DNA from: Anaerolineae bacterium
GTDB taxonomy: Bacteria > Chloroflexota > Anaerolineae > Aggregatilineales > Phototrophicaceae
Reading direction: 5' to 3'
Assembly (NCBI GenBank): GCA_023382675.1
Contig: JAHDWN010000015.1
Location: 84,766 to 148,765, forward strand
DNA length: 64,000 bases
The first letter of the stretch is position 1. Each line of letters opens with the position of its first letter. The notes below the pieces were generated by a model that searched no databases, had not been told where the DNA came from, and was given only the letters and a program-made list of their open reading frames with translations. The translations under genes were made by a program, and so were the position numbers. Shown here one piece after another: positions 55,001-62,162 of the stretch.

Positions 55001-55418
55001 GATGGAGATAAGCCAGCGCCTCCAGCATCTGGATTGTCAAGTCAAGCTTGGCCTGAGTAGACAGCGGAATGTCCTGAGCTGTAGCCTCTTTCGCCCCTTC
55101 AAGCAGTTCCATAACCAGGTACGGTTGGCGGTCCTCATCAAATCCATAATCATAAACGCTGATGATATTTGGATGGCGGAGCGATGCCAGGATCTGAAAC
55201 TCTTTTGCCAATCCGAGGTAAAACGTATCCCCCGTAGAATCGTCCATCATGCTCGCCAATTCGGGCGGGAGGACAACCCGCTTCAACGCAAGCGTCTGGC
55301 GTGTCAACCGATCATATGTACGGTACACGACGCCCATTCCCCCAGACCCGAGTGGCTCCTGAAGGGCATATCTCTTCCGTACCGATTGCAGACCGTTCAT
55401 TGTCTCGTTTGGTGACAT
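52056..55418 (-). CDS. PknK-like Ser/Thr protein kinase fused to AAA/STAND ATPase and TPR region, 1120 aa
   Basis: N-terminal kinase domain (about 15-275): Gly-rich loop GSGGMGVV, Lys in LALKRVV, HRDLKPSN (catalytic Asp147), DFGLS and GTLTYMAPE in place of the activation segment. A STAND/AAA domain follows at about 295-640, with a P-loop (GGESGIGKSR) near residue 325 and an acidic LLIVEDLQW Walker B region. A long TPR-like helical region (about 650-1090) follows. The plan is the one known for PknK and related guanylate-cyclase-like AAA kinases. The kinase is cytoplasmic, with no membrane segment. Its substrates are unknown, and STAS-like proteins on each side are candidates. Divergent promoter region with the STAS-like gene at 55617. 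Confidence 0.92.
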   Translation of the reverse strand: MSPNETMNGLQSVRKRYALQEPLGSGGMGVVYRTYDRLTRQTLALKRVVLPPELASMMDDSTGDTFYLGLAKEFQILASLRHPNIISVYDYGFDEDRQPYLVMELLEGAKEATAQDIPLSTQAKLDLTIQMLEALAYLHRRGVIHRDLKPSNVLVTRDSEGKRRVKLLDFGLSIRQGESGGAEGTLTYMAPEVLQGEPASFSADLYSAGALAYELFFGKQPFGGDSLDELIDNILTSPVDFSGSEVAPPVVAVIRKLLARSPQDRYSTAHEALSDVTAVTGGSPVETAAIRESFLQAAEFVGRDFELSQLSRALSETIAGKGSAWLVGGESGIGKSRLLEELRIRALVEGVIVLREWTPEANVLPFQLWREPLRRLLLTTEITDLEASVLKPLVPDIETLLNRPVKDPSELSGQLGIQRLTYTIANIVGRQKTPLLLIVEDLQWAVESLGPLKMLCRIVSNLPVMVVGSFRSDETPALATELADMRLLQLERLDEKAIARLSQLMIGPAGENPQVVKLLQQETEGNLFFLVEIVRALAEESGSLIEIGNRPLPVGIVTSGLQSIIDRRINRVSTVTREWLKLAAVLGREIDVEVLKVINPQSVLDARLLESSSASVLELQDNQWRFAHEKFRESLMRALSDDEKKRLHHESAQALEKTYGKELSRAGQIAMHWRKAEQPDKERYYCTLASEYFLSVNLFKEAGTFAQRAFELSSLAQSREIYLDSLVRLVRCYWRLSEYQQARPLLEDGISLAKELNRNDLLVDLLLIMGGICKRVEDVQEGQKYLFEALTLARQHGFRNHEAEVQLALINPLMDWDLAEARKVAESAHDIYNELGDEVGIATAIFRTAMTMLEPQELAEAKQLYLQAADIFKKHGIRSSYAQSLMRLVSIDLISGEFDSARRSTEECLRIVGETGGKSQMAYVLVYLSQAEFALGKTEPAFQHLNEALEIFRSTHEIAGTAFALCEFGELSRRTHALTEARGALEESIALCRKHAMLELLMRSLTFQAMSLADTGDLAQAAALGIEAIVLAHKHGLTTDKTFVLSGLAYIYSRSGKDDEAMQIASLVSRTWPFSKSVQYVLDAVLESARNKLTAAEYDETVALSLGLSIDEAVSNFAKE

Positions 55419-55616
55419 GGTTCTCTCATCGAGATGCCTAATAACAATACGCCACGAGGGAGTTGTTGGTTGAGCAAATATACAACATTACATTTGTTTA
55501 CGCTTTGGGACGGACAGGAGTTCTACAATGCAACTAGAGTACTTCATAGTTTTTTCGGCAATAAGACAAGGCGACTTCTAGTGGAATGGGAAAACAGGAA
55601 GGAATTATCCTTTGAC

Positions 55617-56066
55617 ATGGCGACGGAGAGCACCGGCATAACTCGCGATTGGGCCTTTGACGGCCGAATTGTGATTTACGAACTGACTGCGGCAACAGTA
55701 GCGACGATTACTGAATGGAGCGAGCTGGCAGTCAACACGCTTAGGGATTGGCCAAAAGATCGACCCTATCTCGCATTGCATGACATTTCACACCCAGGTG
55801 TTGGTTTGCTCTACATGATAGCAGCGCAGGATTCAGTGCTCAATATCGGCGTTAGTCCAGGCGCTGAAAAACTCATACAAGAGATCACAAATGCTAATCC
55901 CGATTGGAAGCTTGCCCTGGCGCTGGTTGTCTCCAATTCGCTGTCAGGGAGTGTGGCAAAACTGAAGATGTTTCAGAAAATCTCGCCCGAAGATCGCGTT
56001 CAGTCAAAGATATTCTTCAGCCGTTCATCGGCACTGGGATGGCTCAAGGATTGTTATGGTAGCTGA
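55617..56066 (+). CDS. STAS-like small protein, paralog 2, 149 aa
   Basis: The frame is open from 55434, but similarity to paralog 1 (50927-51391) begins near ATG 55617 (MATESTGITRDW). The earlier start is possible. Shared blocks are ITEWSELAVNTLRDWPKDRPYLALHDIS, HPGVGLL, VVSNSLSGSVAKL and FFSRSSALGWL. A STAS/SpoIIAA-like fold is inferred. It is transcribed divergently from the PknK-like kinase and is followed by a PAS kinase about 175 bases downstream, so it may couple the two signalling systems. Confidence 0.6.
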   Translation: MATESTGITRDWAFDGRIVIYELTAATVATITEWSELAVNTLRDWPKDRPYLALHDISHPGVGLLYMIAAQDSVLNIGVSPGAEKLIQEITNANPDWKLALALVVSNSLSGSVAKLKMFQKISPEDRVQSKIFFSRSSALGWLKDCYGS

Positions 56067-56241
56067 TCGCGATATCCCACGAAATCGTGTTCGTGATAGC
56101 GCACGGCCCGCCAATGAAGATCGTATCGATTGGTTTTGTGAACGGTCAATACGCCGCTTGTCCGGTTCAATCCGTTGTTGGGACACAGGGGAATCGACAA
56201 AGGCTCAACCGTGAGAAACCATTACGCTGATTGAGAAGCTT

Positions 56242-58110
56242 ATGGACTATGCTGCGACCTCCGTCGTGCAAATGATTTCGGATGTCTTTCTCCGTCTGGA
56301 TCAAGATGGGACTATTCTAGGCTACAAGGCTTCCGACAAGTATCCACCATTCTTGACACAAGACGCCCTTGGCAAAAGTATCAGAGACTACTTTACTGCC
56401 AGCTTCGCTGAAGAGTTCCAAGAATATTATCGACAAACGCTTGAATCAATGGAAGCTCACACCTGGGAGTACAGCATTCAGGGATCACGACTGCTGCACT
56501 ATCAGGAAGCGACCATGTTTCCATTGGGGCTGAATGAAGTCGGTATTGCGATAAAAGACATATCAGACCGCCGGTGGTCGGAAGAAGCGTTGCGCAAATC
56601 TGAACACTTGTACAGACACATGATCCAGAACTTGCAGGTCGGGATCATAATATTCACACCTGGCGGCGAGATCCTGTCATGTAATCAAATTGGCTTGCAG
56701 TTGCTTGGCATCAGTGAGGAGCGTCTGCTCGGTTCCGATCTCAGGCACCTGAAACTGGATCTCATAGCTGAAGGGGTTTCCACAAGGGAGGACACGGCAA
56801 ACCATATTTACAAGACCGTAGTCAGCGGCGCGACTCTCCACAATCTGTTGATTTATCGAGACAGCCTCCAAACCAGTTATAGAACCTGCTTCGCGCTCAA
56901 TATCGTTCCGGAACGTGACGAGGGTGGTGCAATTCAGTACGTCGTCGCGACGATAACGGACATAACGGATTTCAAAAACGCCGAAGCCGCCCTGTATGCC
57001 AGTGAAGAGCAGTATGCACGCCTCCTAAACAGCATCCACGAAGTGATCTTTCTTATCGATCTGGACGGCTCTTGGGTGTTCCTGAACTCAGCCTGGCAGG
57101 AATATACCGGCTACAGCCCGTACGAGAGCATGGGACAGCAATGGATCGATTACATCGAACCCTGTGACCGTGAGCGCGTTCAATCCTTGCTCGTTGATGG
57201 GTTCACGGATGATAGCAACAGTGTGCGCCACGAAATACGGCTGACCGGGCAAAACAATCAGCCGCGATGGGTCGAAATGCGCCTGCGCCCCGTCCTCAAT
57301 GACGACGGCCAGGTCACAGGCTATTCCGGCACCTTCATCGACATCAATGAACGGAAACTCAACCAGGAACAGGCATTCCGACTGGAAGTGCAGTCCCGAC
57401 TGCTGGAGTTGCAGCGTCAGCTAACTGTGAATGTTTCCCACGATATGCGGACTCCGCTGTCGGTTATCTTGACATCGGCACATTTGTTAAAGCGCAAACT
57501 GCCAGAGTCGCCTGCCTATCTGGGCCATGTCGATACTATCCAGCAGCAGGCACATCTATTGTCAACCAGCCTCGACAAGGCCCTGTCGATGGCACATCTC
57601 CTTCATGGGGGCGTGGAGTATAGTTTCGTCCCAATCAACGTGGAAGATGTGGTGAAGGAGGTGGTGAGGAGATTTCAGCAGGTCATCACGGAACGCGGCC
57701 TGCTGATGAAGCTTGAAATAGAGGAAAGTCTGCCATTCATACTTGCGGATCATGCATGGATCATGAAGACGTTTGAAAACCTACTAGATAATGCGATCAA
57801 ATTCACTGCTTCCGGCGGAACTGTCTTGATCAATGCTTCGTCCAATGAGGACAGCATCACCATTGAGATTGTGGACACGGGGATCGGTATCTCGTCGGAA
57901 GAGTTACCAAACGTATTTGAGACATTTTATAAGGGTGACAAGTCTCGTTCCGGAGTGTCGGGCATATCCGGAATCGGTCTAACGGTAGTTAAAGCCGTAG
58001 TCGAGGCGCACCATGGCAGCGTCACAATCGAAAGCATCGAAGGCGTAGGTACAACATGCCGTGTTGTGTTGCCGGCGGCAGTCGTCGAGCAACGTAAGCT
58101 TATCGGGTAA
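56242..58110 (+). CDS. PAS histidine kinase, soluble, 622 aa
   Basis: Three PAS domains near residues 5-115, 125-255 and 260-380 are followed by HisKA with His400 (VSHDMRTPL) and HATPase_c (about 480-610) with NLLDNAIKF, DTGIGISSEEL and GIGLTVVKA. No membrane helix. The input is unknown. No response regulator lies next to it, so an orphan kinase or cross-talk to the receivers at 47278 or 31759 is likely. A region with two inverted repeats and mini-HTH B follows. The gene has lower GC than the metabolic neighbours. Confidence 0.92.
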   Translation: MDYAATSVVQMISDVFLRLDQDGTILGYKASDKYPPFLTQDALGKSIRDYFTASFAEEFQEYYRQTLESMEAHTWEYSIQGSRLLHYQEATMFPLGLNEVGIAIKDISDRRWSEEALRKSEHLYRHMIQNLQVGIIIFTPGGEILSCNQIGLQLLGISEERLLGSDLRHLKLDLIAEGVSTREDTANHIYKTVVSGATLHNLLIYRDSLQTSYRTCFALNIVPERDEGGAIQYVVATITDITDFKNAEAALYASEEQYARLLNSIHEVIFLIDLDGSWVFLNSAWQEYTGYSPYESMGQQWIDYIEPCDRERVQSLLVDGFTDDSNSVRHEIRLTGQNNQPRWVEMRLRPVLNDDGQVTGYSGTFIDINERKLNQEQAFRLEVQSRLLELQRQLTVNVSHDMRTPLSVILTSAHLLKRKLPESPAYLGHVDTIQQQAHLLSTSLDKALSMAHLLHGGVEYSFVPINVEDVVKEVVRRFQQVITERGLLMKLEIEESLPFILADHAWIMKTFENLLDNAIKFTASGGTVLINASSNEDSITIEIVDTGIGISSEELPNVFETFYKGDKSRSGVSGISGIGLTVVKAVVEAHHGSVTIESIEGVGTTCRVVLPAAVVEQRKLIG

Positions 58111-58254
58111 TGTCAGATTTGTGGTAGCAAGTGGGAAGGTGTACGCCGTCAAAACTGATGGCACACAAGCTCGCAACCTCTTTGATGTGATTATCGACGA
58201 CCTTGACCAACAGCGAATTGTAAGCTTCAAACTCAAGACATGGGCACAACAATT

Positions 58255-58283
58255 CCTCGTACTGAGGGGGCAATTGTACGAGG
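58255..58283. repeat. Inverted repeat upstream of mini-HTH B
   Basis: CCTCGTAC and GTACGAGG are perfect 8-base inverted arms separated by 13 bases. They end 23 bases before the conserved hairpin. Possible operator; no counterpart was found near copy A. Confidence 0.45.
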
Positions 58284-58306
58284 ATGGAAACCGAAGGTCT
58301 AAATGT

Positions 58307-58329
58307 ACCCCCGACAGGTATCGGAGGGT
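58307..58329 (+). repeat. Conserved hairpin before mini-HTH ORF, copy B
   Basis: Identical in all 23 bases to copy A at 42180-42202 (ACCCCCGA, loop CAGGTA, TCGGAGGGT) and 74 bases upstream of mini-HTH B. The surrounding sequence differs, so the hairpin and its spacing appear to be under selection. Confidence 0.65.
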
Positions 58330-58402
58330 CATTACGACCCCAGATGCTGCGGTCGTTGTCGTCCTCGACTTTCTCTATGACAATGGTACTGAAATACAGA
58401 AG

Positions 58403-58528
58403 ATGCGCCAGAGAAAGCAGGAGATTCGACAGCTTTATGCACAAGGAGTCCCAAAAACCAAAATTGGGCGTCAGTATGGCATCTCAGCGCGGCGGGTGAG
58501 GAAGATCGTTGATGAAGGCGAAAGGTGA
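58403..58528 (+). CDS. Mini helix-turn-helix protein B, 41 aa
   Basis: The ATG at 58403 gives MRQRKQEIRQLYAQGVPKTK, then IGRQYGISARRVRKIVDEGER. It is nearly the same as mini-HTH A over the whole length (41 residues in each, most identical). The ATG has AGAAG just upstream. As in A, the codons before the ATG (FLY.NGTE.QK) look coding but lack a normal start, so its length is uncertain. It is located after the PAS kinase stop and followed by a 468-base region without genes. Confidence 0.55.
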   Translation: MRQRKQEIRQLYAQGVPKTKIGRQYGISARRVRKIVDEGER

Positions 58529-58996
58529 CTGCGTACAACTGAGCGAATAGAGCCAGATAAAAAGACTTCCTATGAAGCCTCGTACACAGGTTTGACGGGA
58601 CTTGGGCACGACAAACGATATCGCAGGTTGGTTTCTCGCTAGCGACGCTGCTCATCCTGTTCGTCACATACTTTGGACAGGATTTCAGCGCCTTGCTGAC
58701 AACGAAAGACCAAGGTCGTGTCATTCGCGAGTGCTATGCTGACGGCGAGACGCCTCCATTTCACCCGTGAGTGGCATCTCACCACAGCGAACATTTCAAT
58801 TGTTGAGCAATTTGCCAATTCTCGATGATAAGTTTGATGAAAACACCTGTGGCGAATCCCATTTGGTCCCCGAAAGATATGTTGCGACCACGGCACCATG
58901 GTCGCAAGTCGCCAGTACATGCAGTAAAGTAAGATGGAGTCCACAGGCGGTCGTTCGTCGTAACGACCAAATAGCTATTTGTCGACCGGGAGCGTT
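58529..58996. other. Intergenic region before the IclR gene
   Basis: No gene supported; a minus-strand frame (58639-58944) has no recognised family. The distal end holds a perfect inverted repeat (58949-58968), presumably in the regulator's own promoter. Confidence 0.5.
58949..58968. promoter_or_regulatory. Palindrome upstream of IclR gene (putative autoregulatory operator)
   Basis: GGTCGTT and AACGACC are perfect 7-base arms with a 6-base centre, 28 bases before the IclR start. Autoregulation by the IclR protein is a reasonable guess. Confidence 0.4.
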
Positions 58997-59830
58997 ATGC
59001 AGCAAAAGATCCGAAGTGTTGAGCAGCCAAGTCAGACACTTGCCAAGGGCCTCGCGATTCTGGAGATGTTTAGCCTTGAACATCCCCAATGGGGTATACG
59101 CGAGTTGGCGCGAGCGTTGGACATGAATCCTGCCACTGTATCGCGCCTCGTGACGACGCTGCAATATGCGGGCTTTCTTGAACAAGACTCGGCGACTCAG
59201 CGCTACGCTCTTGGGCCAGCGGTCGTGAAGCTGGCGAATCGTTACGTCCATCAAAACCCGCTGCCCGCATTTGCACGCAAAGTCTTCGAGAGATTTGCGG
59301 ACCAGTTCGAACACAACTTTTATCTGGGCACGCTGCGTGGCTATCAGGTCATTTATCTTGCCGTTCTTGATGGGCGCGGGCGGATCAAAGTGGTGGTCGA
59401 GCCGGGCGGATCGACCGGGCTTCATTCGACCGCGCTCGGCAAAGTACTGCTGGCCTTTCAGTCGGATTCGTTCATTGAGACGTTCATCAAGGAGAACGGT
59501 CTCAATGTTCATACGCCAAACAGCATCGCGAGCGCGAGCGAATTGTGGGCGCAAATCCAGAAGATTCGCGAAGACGAGATCGCTATCAATGATGGTGAAC
59601 ACTTCGAGGATATTGCTGCCGTCGCCGCGCCAGTCTTCAACCGACACAGGCAGGTCATCGCCGGTGTCAGTCTCGCTTATCCGCGTAATCTGGTGGCGCA
59701 AAATGTGCCGCTGGAAGTCCTCGTTCCGCTCGTCAAAGAGATCGCGGCGCTTATCACAGCCTATGCGGTCGAGTCATTCCAGAACTCACTAACACCGACT
59801 GACATGATGGCCAATTGGCTACGGCCATAA
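58997..59830 (+). CDS. IclR family transcriptional regulator, 277 aa
   Basis: ATG 58997 (MQQKIRSVEQP) with GGGAG just upstream is preferred to the TTG at 58979. The N-terminal winged HTH spans about 15-75 (LAKGLAILEMF, WGIRELARALDMNPATVSRLVTTL). The C-terminal IclR effector domain spans about 90-255 (HNFYLGTLRGYQVIYL, STALGKVLLAF, AAVAAPVF). The effector pocket usually binds a small carbon acid. It is followed by livK in the same direction, and an IclR-type inverted repeat lies between them, so it most likely controls this transport operon. Ligand unknown. Confidence 0.92.
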   Translation: MQQKIRSVEQPSQTLAKGLAILEMFSLEHPQWGIRELARALDMNPATVSRLVTTLQYAGFLEQDSATQRYALGPAVVKLANRYVHQNPLPAFARKVFERFADQFEHNFYLGTLRGYQVIYLAVLDGRGRIKVVVEPGGSTGLHSTALGKVLLAFQSDSFIETFIKENGLNVHTPNSIASASELWAQIQKIREDEIAINDGEHFEDIAAVAAPVFNRHRQVIAGVSLAYPRNLVAQNVPLEVLVPLVKEIAALITAYAVESFQNSLTPTDMMANWLRP

Positions 59831-59848
59831 ATTCGTAGGACGAATCGC

Positions 59849-59876
59849 TTGCGTGATCGAAAGTCCAAGTTACAAT
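59849..59876 (+). promoter_or_regulatory. Putative sigma-70 promoter of the livKHMGF operon
   Basis: TTGCGT (59849-59854) and TACAAT (59871-59876) are separated by 16 bases. The -10 matches five of six consensus positions and the -35 is weak. The start of transcription would fall just before the operator at 59894. Confidence 0.5.
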
Positions 59877-59893
59877 TATGCCCACGATTGTAA

Positions 59894-59908
59894 CGAAACA
59901 CTGTTTCG
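59894..59908. promoter_or_regulatory. IclR-type operator
   Basis: CGAAAC, ACT, GTTTCG: a perfect 6-base inverted repeat, with an additional half-site ATGAAAC a few bases downstream. Its form agrees with the GAAAC-N-GTTTC boxes known for IclR/KdgR-type repressors. Its position just after the -10 box would let the regulator block transcription. Confidence 0.5.
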
Positions 59909-59965
59909 ACAAATGAAACAGCCATACGCCCCCTGATCTGTACATCCGTTTTTAGGGAGGTCCGC

Positions 59966-61135
59966 ATGAATCGTCTCAAGTTCGTCCTGTTTGTCTCCGT
60001 CGTACTCCTCGTTGTCTCCGGGTCTGCGCTGTATGCGCAAGACGACGCCACGCCCATTAAGATCGGCCTCTACGCACCTATGACGGGCCCCGTCGCCTTC
60101 CTGGGCGAGGGTTTTCAGTATGGCGCGACCATCGCGATTGAGGACTTGGGCGGCGAAATCGAAGGCCATCCCCTGGAACTGGTCGTGGCTGACAACAAAT
60201 GCAACCCGACAGATGCCGTCACGGCTATTCGCCAGTTGATCGAGGTTGACGAAGTTGATGTCATCCTGGGTGGCGGATGCAGCTCCGCGACCGTGGCCGC
60301 GCAGGACGTGATCAAAGAGGGCGAGACGCCAGCCGTTTCTGCGACCTCCACAAACCCCAGCATTTACAACGGCATGGGTGTGGGCGGCAATATCTGGCAG
60401 TTCCGCGTCAATCCGGACGATCTGATTATGGCATCCGCATTTGCCAGCATGATCGCGGAAGACACCCAGCGCATCTCCCTGGTTGCCGAAAACACCGATT
60501 TTGGCCGTGGCGCCATCACCGCCTACAAACCCATCTTCGAAGAGTTGGGGCTTGAGATTGTGACCGAAGACTACTTCGACCTCGGCACGGCGGACTATCG
60601 CCCGGCACTGACGCGTATTCGTGCCTCGCAGCCGGATTCGCTGCTGGTCGTAATGACTGAGCGTGACGGCTCCACCTTCATGCGTCAACTGCGTGAAGTC
60701 GGCGTCGACGCGAAGATTTACTCGCGCGGCAGCCTGACTTCGCCGCTGTTTCTGGAATACACCGAAGATGACCCGACGATCGGTGAAGGCATTATTGAGT
60801 TCTCGTTCTGGGCGGCGGGCCTTGATCCTGAATTTGATGCGCACTTCCTGGAGCGTTTCGACACGCCGAACTCGCCGCATCGTGGTATGTCCTACTACGT
60901 CACACGCTACGTGATTGGCGAGGCGATCCGTAATGCTATCCTCAACGAGGGTGAAGCCACGCGTCAGACCATCCGTGATGAACTCGAAGCGACGTCCATC
61001 GAAACCCCGATTGGCTTGATCGAATTCGACGATCATAATCAAGCGTATCCGTTCGGGACGCTGCAAACCATCGAAGATGGCAAGACCGTCTTCTTCGATA
61101 CCGTCGAGCTTGTCCCGGTCGATCACGGCGAATAG
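59966..61135 (+). CDS. livK: ABC transporter substrate-binding protein, LivK/Leu-Ile-Val-type
   Basis: A 389-residue periplasmic/lipid-anchored-type binding protein. A signal peptide covers residues 1-24 (SGSALYAQ). The mature domain has the type I periplasmic-binding pattern IKIGLYAPMTGPVAFLGEG, then VILGGGCSSATVAAQDV and SATSTNPSIYNG. These are the ligand and hinge regions of LivK-like proteins. The substrate may be a branched-chain amino acid, another amide or an aromatic acid, and is not predictable here. It is the first gene of the operon controlled by the IclR regulator. A hairpin separates it from livH, which would let livK be made at a higher level. Confidence 0.9.
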   Translation: MNRLKFVLFVSVVLLVVSGSALYAQDDATPIKIGLYAPMTGPVAFLGEGFQYGATIAIEDLGGEIEGHPLELVVADNKCNPTDAVTAIRQLIEVDEVDVILGGGCSSATVAAQDVIKEGETPAVSATSTNPSIYNGMGVGGNIWQFRVNPDDLIMASAFASMIAEDTQRISLVAENTDFGRGAITAYKPIFEELGLEIVTEDYFDLGTADYRPALTRIRASQPDSLLVVMTERDGSTFMRQLREVGVDAKIYSRGSLTSPLFLEYTEDDPTIGEGIIEFSFWAAGLDPEFDAHFLERFDTPNSPHRGMSYYVTRYVIGEAIRNAILNEGEATRQTIRDELEATSIETPIGLIEFDDHNQAYPFGTLQTIEDGKTVFFDTVELVPVDHGE

Positions 61136-61148
61136 CAGCTGGCAGCCA

Positions 61149-61180
61149 GGAGTGTGGGAGACGTTCTGCTCCCACGCTCC
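61149..61180 (+). terminator. Hairpin between livK and livH (partial terminator or mRNA stabiliser)
   Basis: A 12-bp stem (GGAGTGTGGGAG / CTCCCACGCTCC, one wobble) with an 8-base loop, 13 bases after the livK stop. It lacks a T-tract, and the downstream genes are clearly in the operon. It probably tunes livK relative to livHMG. Confidence 0.5.
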
Positions 61181-61274
61181 ACATCGACTTTGAGGTGTGC
61201 CCACGCAATCTGCGCTGGTGCGTATGTCATTGTACAGTCAAACAGCGATGTGATGACACCAGGACGCAACGACC

Positions 61275-62162
61275 ATGCCAATAGAAGTTGCTATCTTTAT
61301 CGAGCACATCATAAACGGGCTGACGCTCGGTGCGTTCTACGCGCTGGTGACCCTGGGTCTATCGCTGATCTTCGGAGTGGCGCGCCTCGTCAACTTCGCG
61401 CATGGCGATATCTTCATGGTTGGCGGCTACACGCTGTTCTTGCTGCTCAACCTCTCCGGCGTGGATCTGCCGTACCCGCTCATCATTCTGATCGTGGTCG
61501 TCATTACGGCCATCGTCGGCCTCCTGGTTGAACGGGTGGTCATCCATCCGATTCTCAATCAAAGCTGGCGCGTTCAGGCGGTCGCAACGCTTGGCATCTC
61601 CATCGTCCTCCAGAATCTGGCCCTGATCCTGTTCACCAGCGATCCGAAGCAGACACCGACGCCCTATTCCCGCCAGATCATCGAAGTGATGGACATTCGT
61701 ATCTCTGTCCAGCGCTTGATCGTATTGGTGGTGGTCATCGTTGCCTTCGTGGGGTTGCAGTGGTTTGTCAAGCGTACGCAGCTTGGCAAAGCCATGCGCG
61801 CGGTATCGCAGAATCGCGAGATGTGCCAGATTGTTGGCATCGACGTGCAACGGATCGCCATGTTGACGTTTGCGATCAGCGCGGGGTTGGCAGGACTGGC
61901 TGCCGCCCTGATGGCGCCGTTGTTCAGCGTGACGCCGACGATGGGGCTACTGATTACGCTGAAGGCGCTGGCCGCCGTCATCCTGGGCGGGCTGGGGCAG
62001 GTCAATGGCGCGTTCTATGCCGCGTTCTTGCTCGGCATGATCGAGGCGTTGTTCGGCGGTTACGTCTCCTACCAGTTTCGTGACGTGGTCTCGTTCGGTA
62101 TCTTCGTGCTCATCCTGTTCGTCCGTCCGCAGGGACTTTTCGGCAGGAAGGTTGGGTTATGA
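61275..62162 (+). CDS. livH: Branched-chain amino acid-type ABC permease LivH
   Basis: A 295-residue membrane protein with about eight helices. The early block NGLTLGAFYALVTLGLSLIFGVARLVNFAHGD is the LivH signature. Later blocks are KRTQLGKAMRAVSQNREMCQIVGI (the cytoplasmic ATPase-contact loop) and LAAVILGGLGQVNGAF. Four bases overlap livM (ATGA), implying translational coupling. Forms the channel with LivM. Confidence 0.95.
   Translation: MPIEVAIFIEHIINGLTLGAFYALVTLGLSLIFGVARLVNFAHGDIFMVGGYTLFLLLNLSGVDLPYPLIILIVVVITAIVGLLVERVVIHPILNQSWRVQAVATLGISIVLQNLALILFTSDPKQTPTPYSRQIIEVMDIRISVQRLIVLVVVIVAFVGLQWFVKRTQLGKAMRAVSQNREMCQIVGIDVQRIAMLTFAISAGLAGLAAALMAPLFSVTPTMGLLITLKALAAVILGGLGQVNGAFYAAFLLGMIEALFGGYVSYQFRDVVSFGIFVLILFVRPQGLFGRKVGL

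Larger units (their letters stand above)
58111..58402. other. Structured leader region before mini-HTH B
   Basis: About 290 bases after the kinase stop. A frame on the plus strand stays open but gives no recognised protein. The region holds an inverted repeat (58255-58283) and the conserved hairpin (58307-58329), so it may act as a regulatory leader. Confidence 0.4.

Noticed and set aside
58639..58944. A 101-codon minus-strand frame before the IclR gene
   Set aside because: No family, no ribosome site, and composition rich in rare residues (Cys, Trp, His). It was treated as non-coding.
59876..61204. A 442-codon minus-strand open frame opposite livK
   Set aside because: The livK frame has a signal peptide and family motifs. 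The antisense product has biased composition and no motif.
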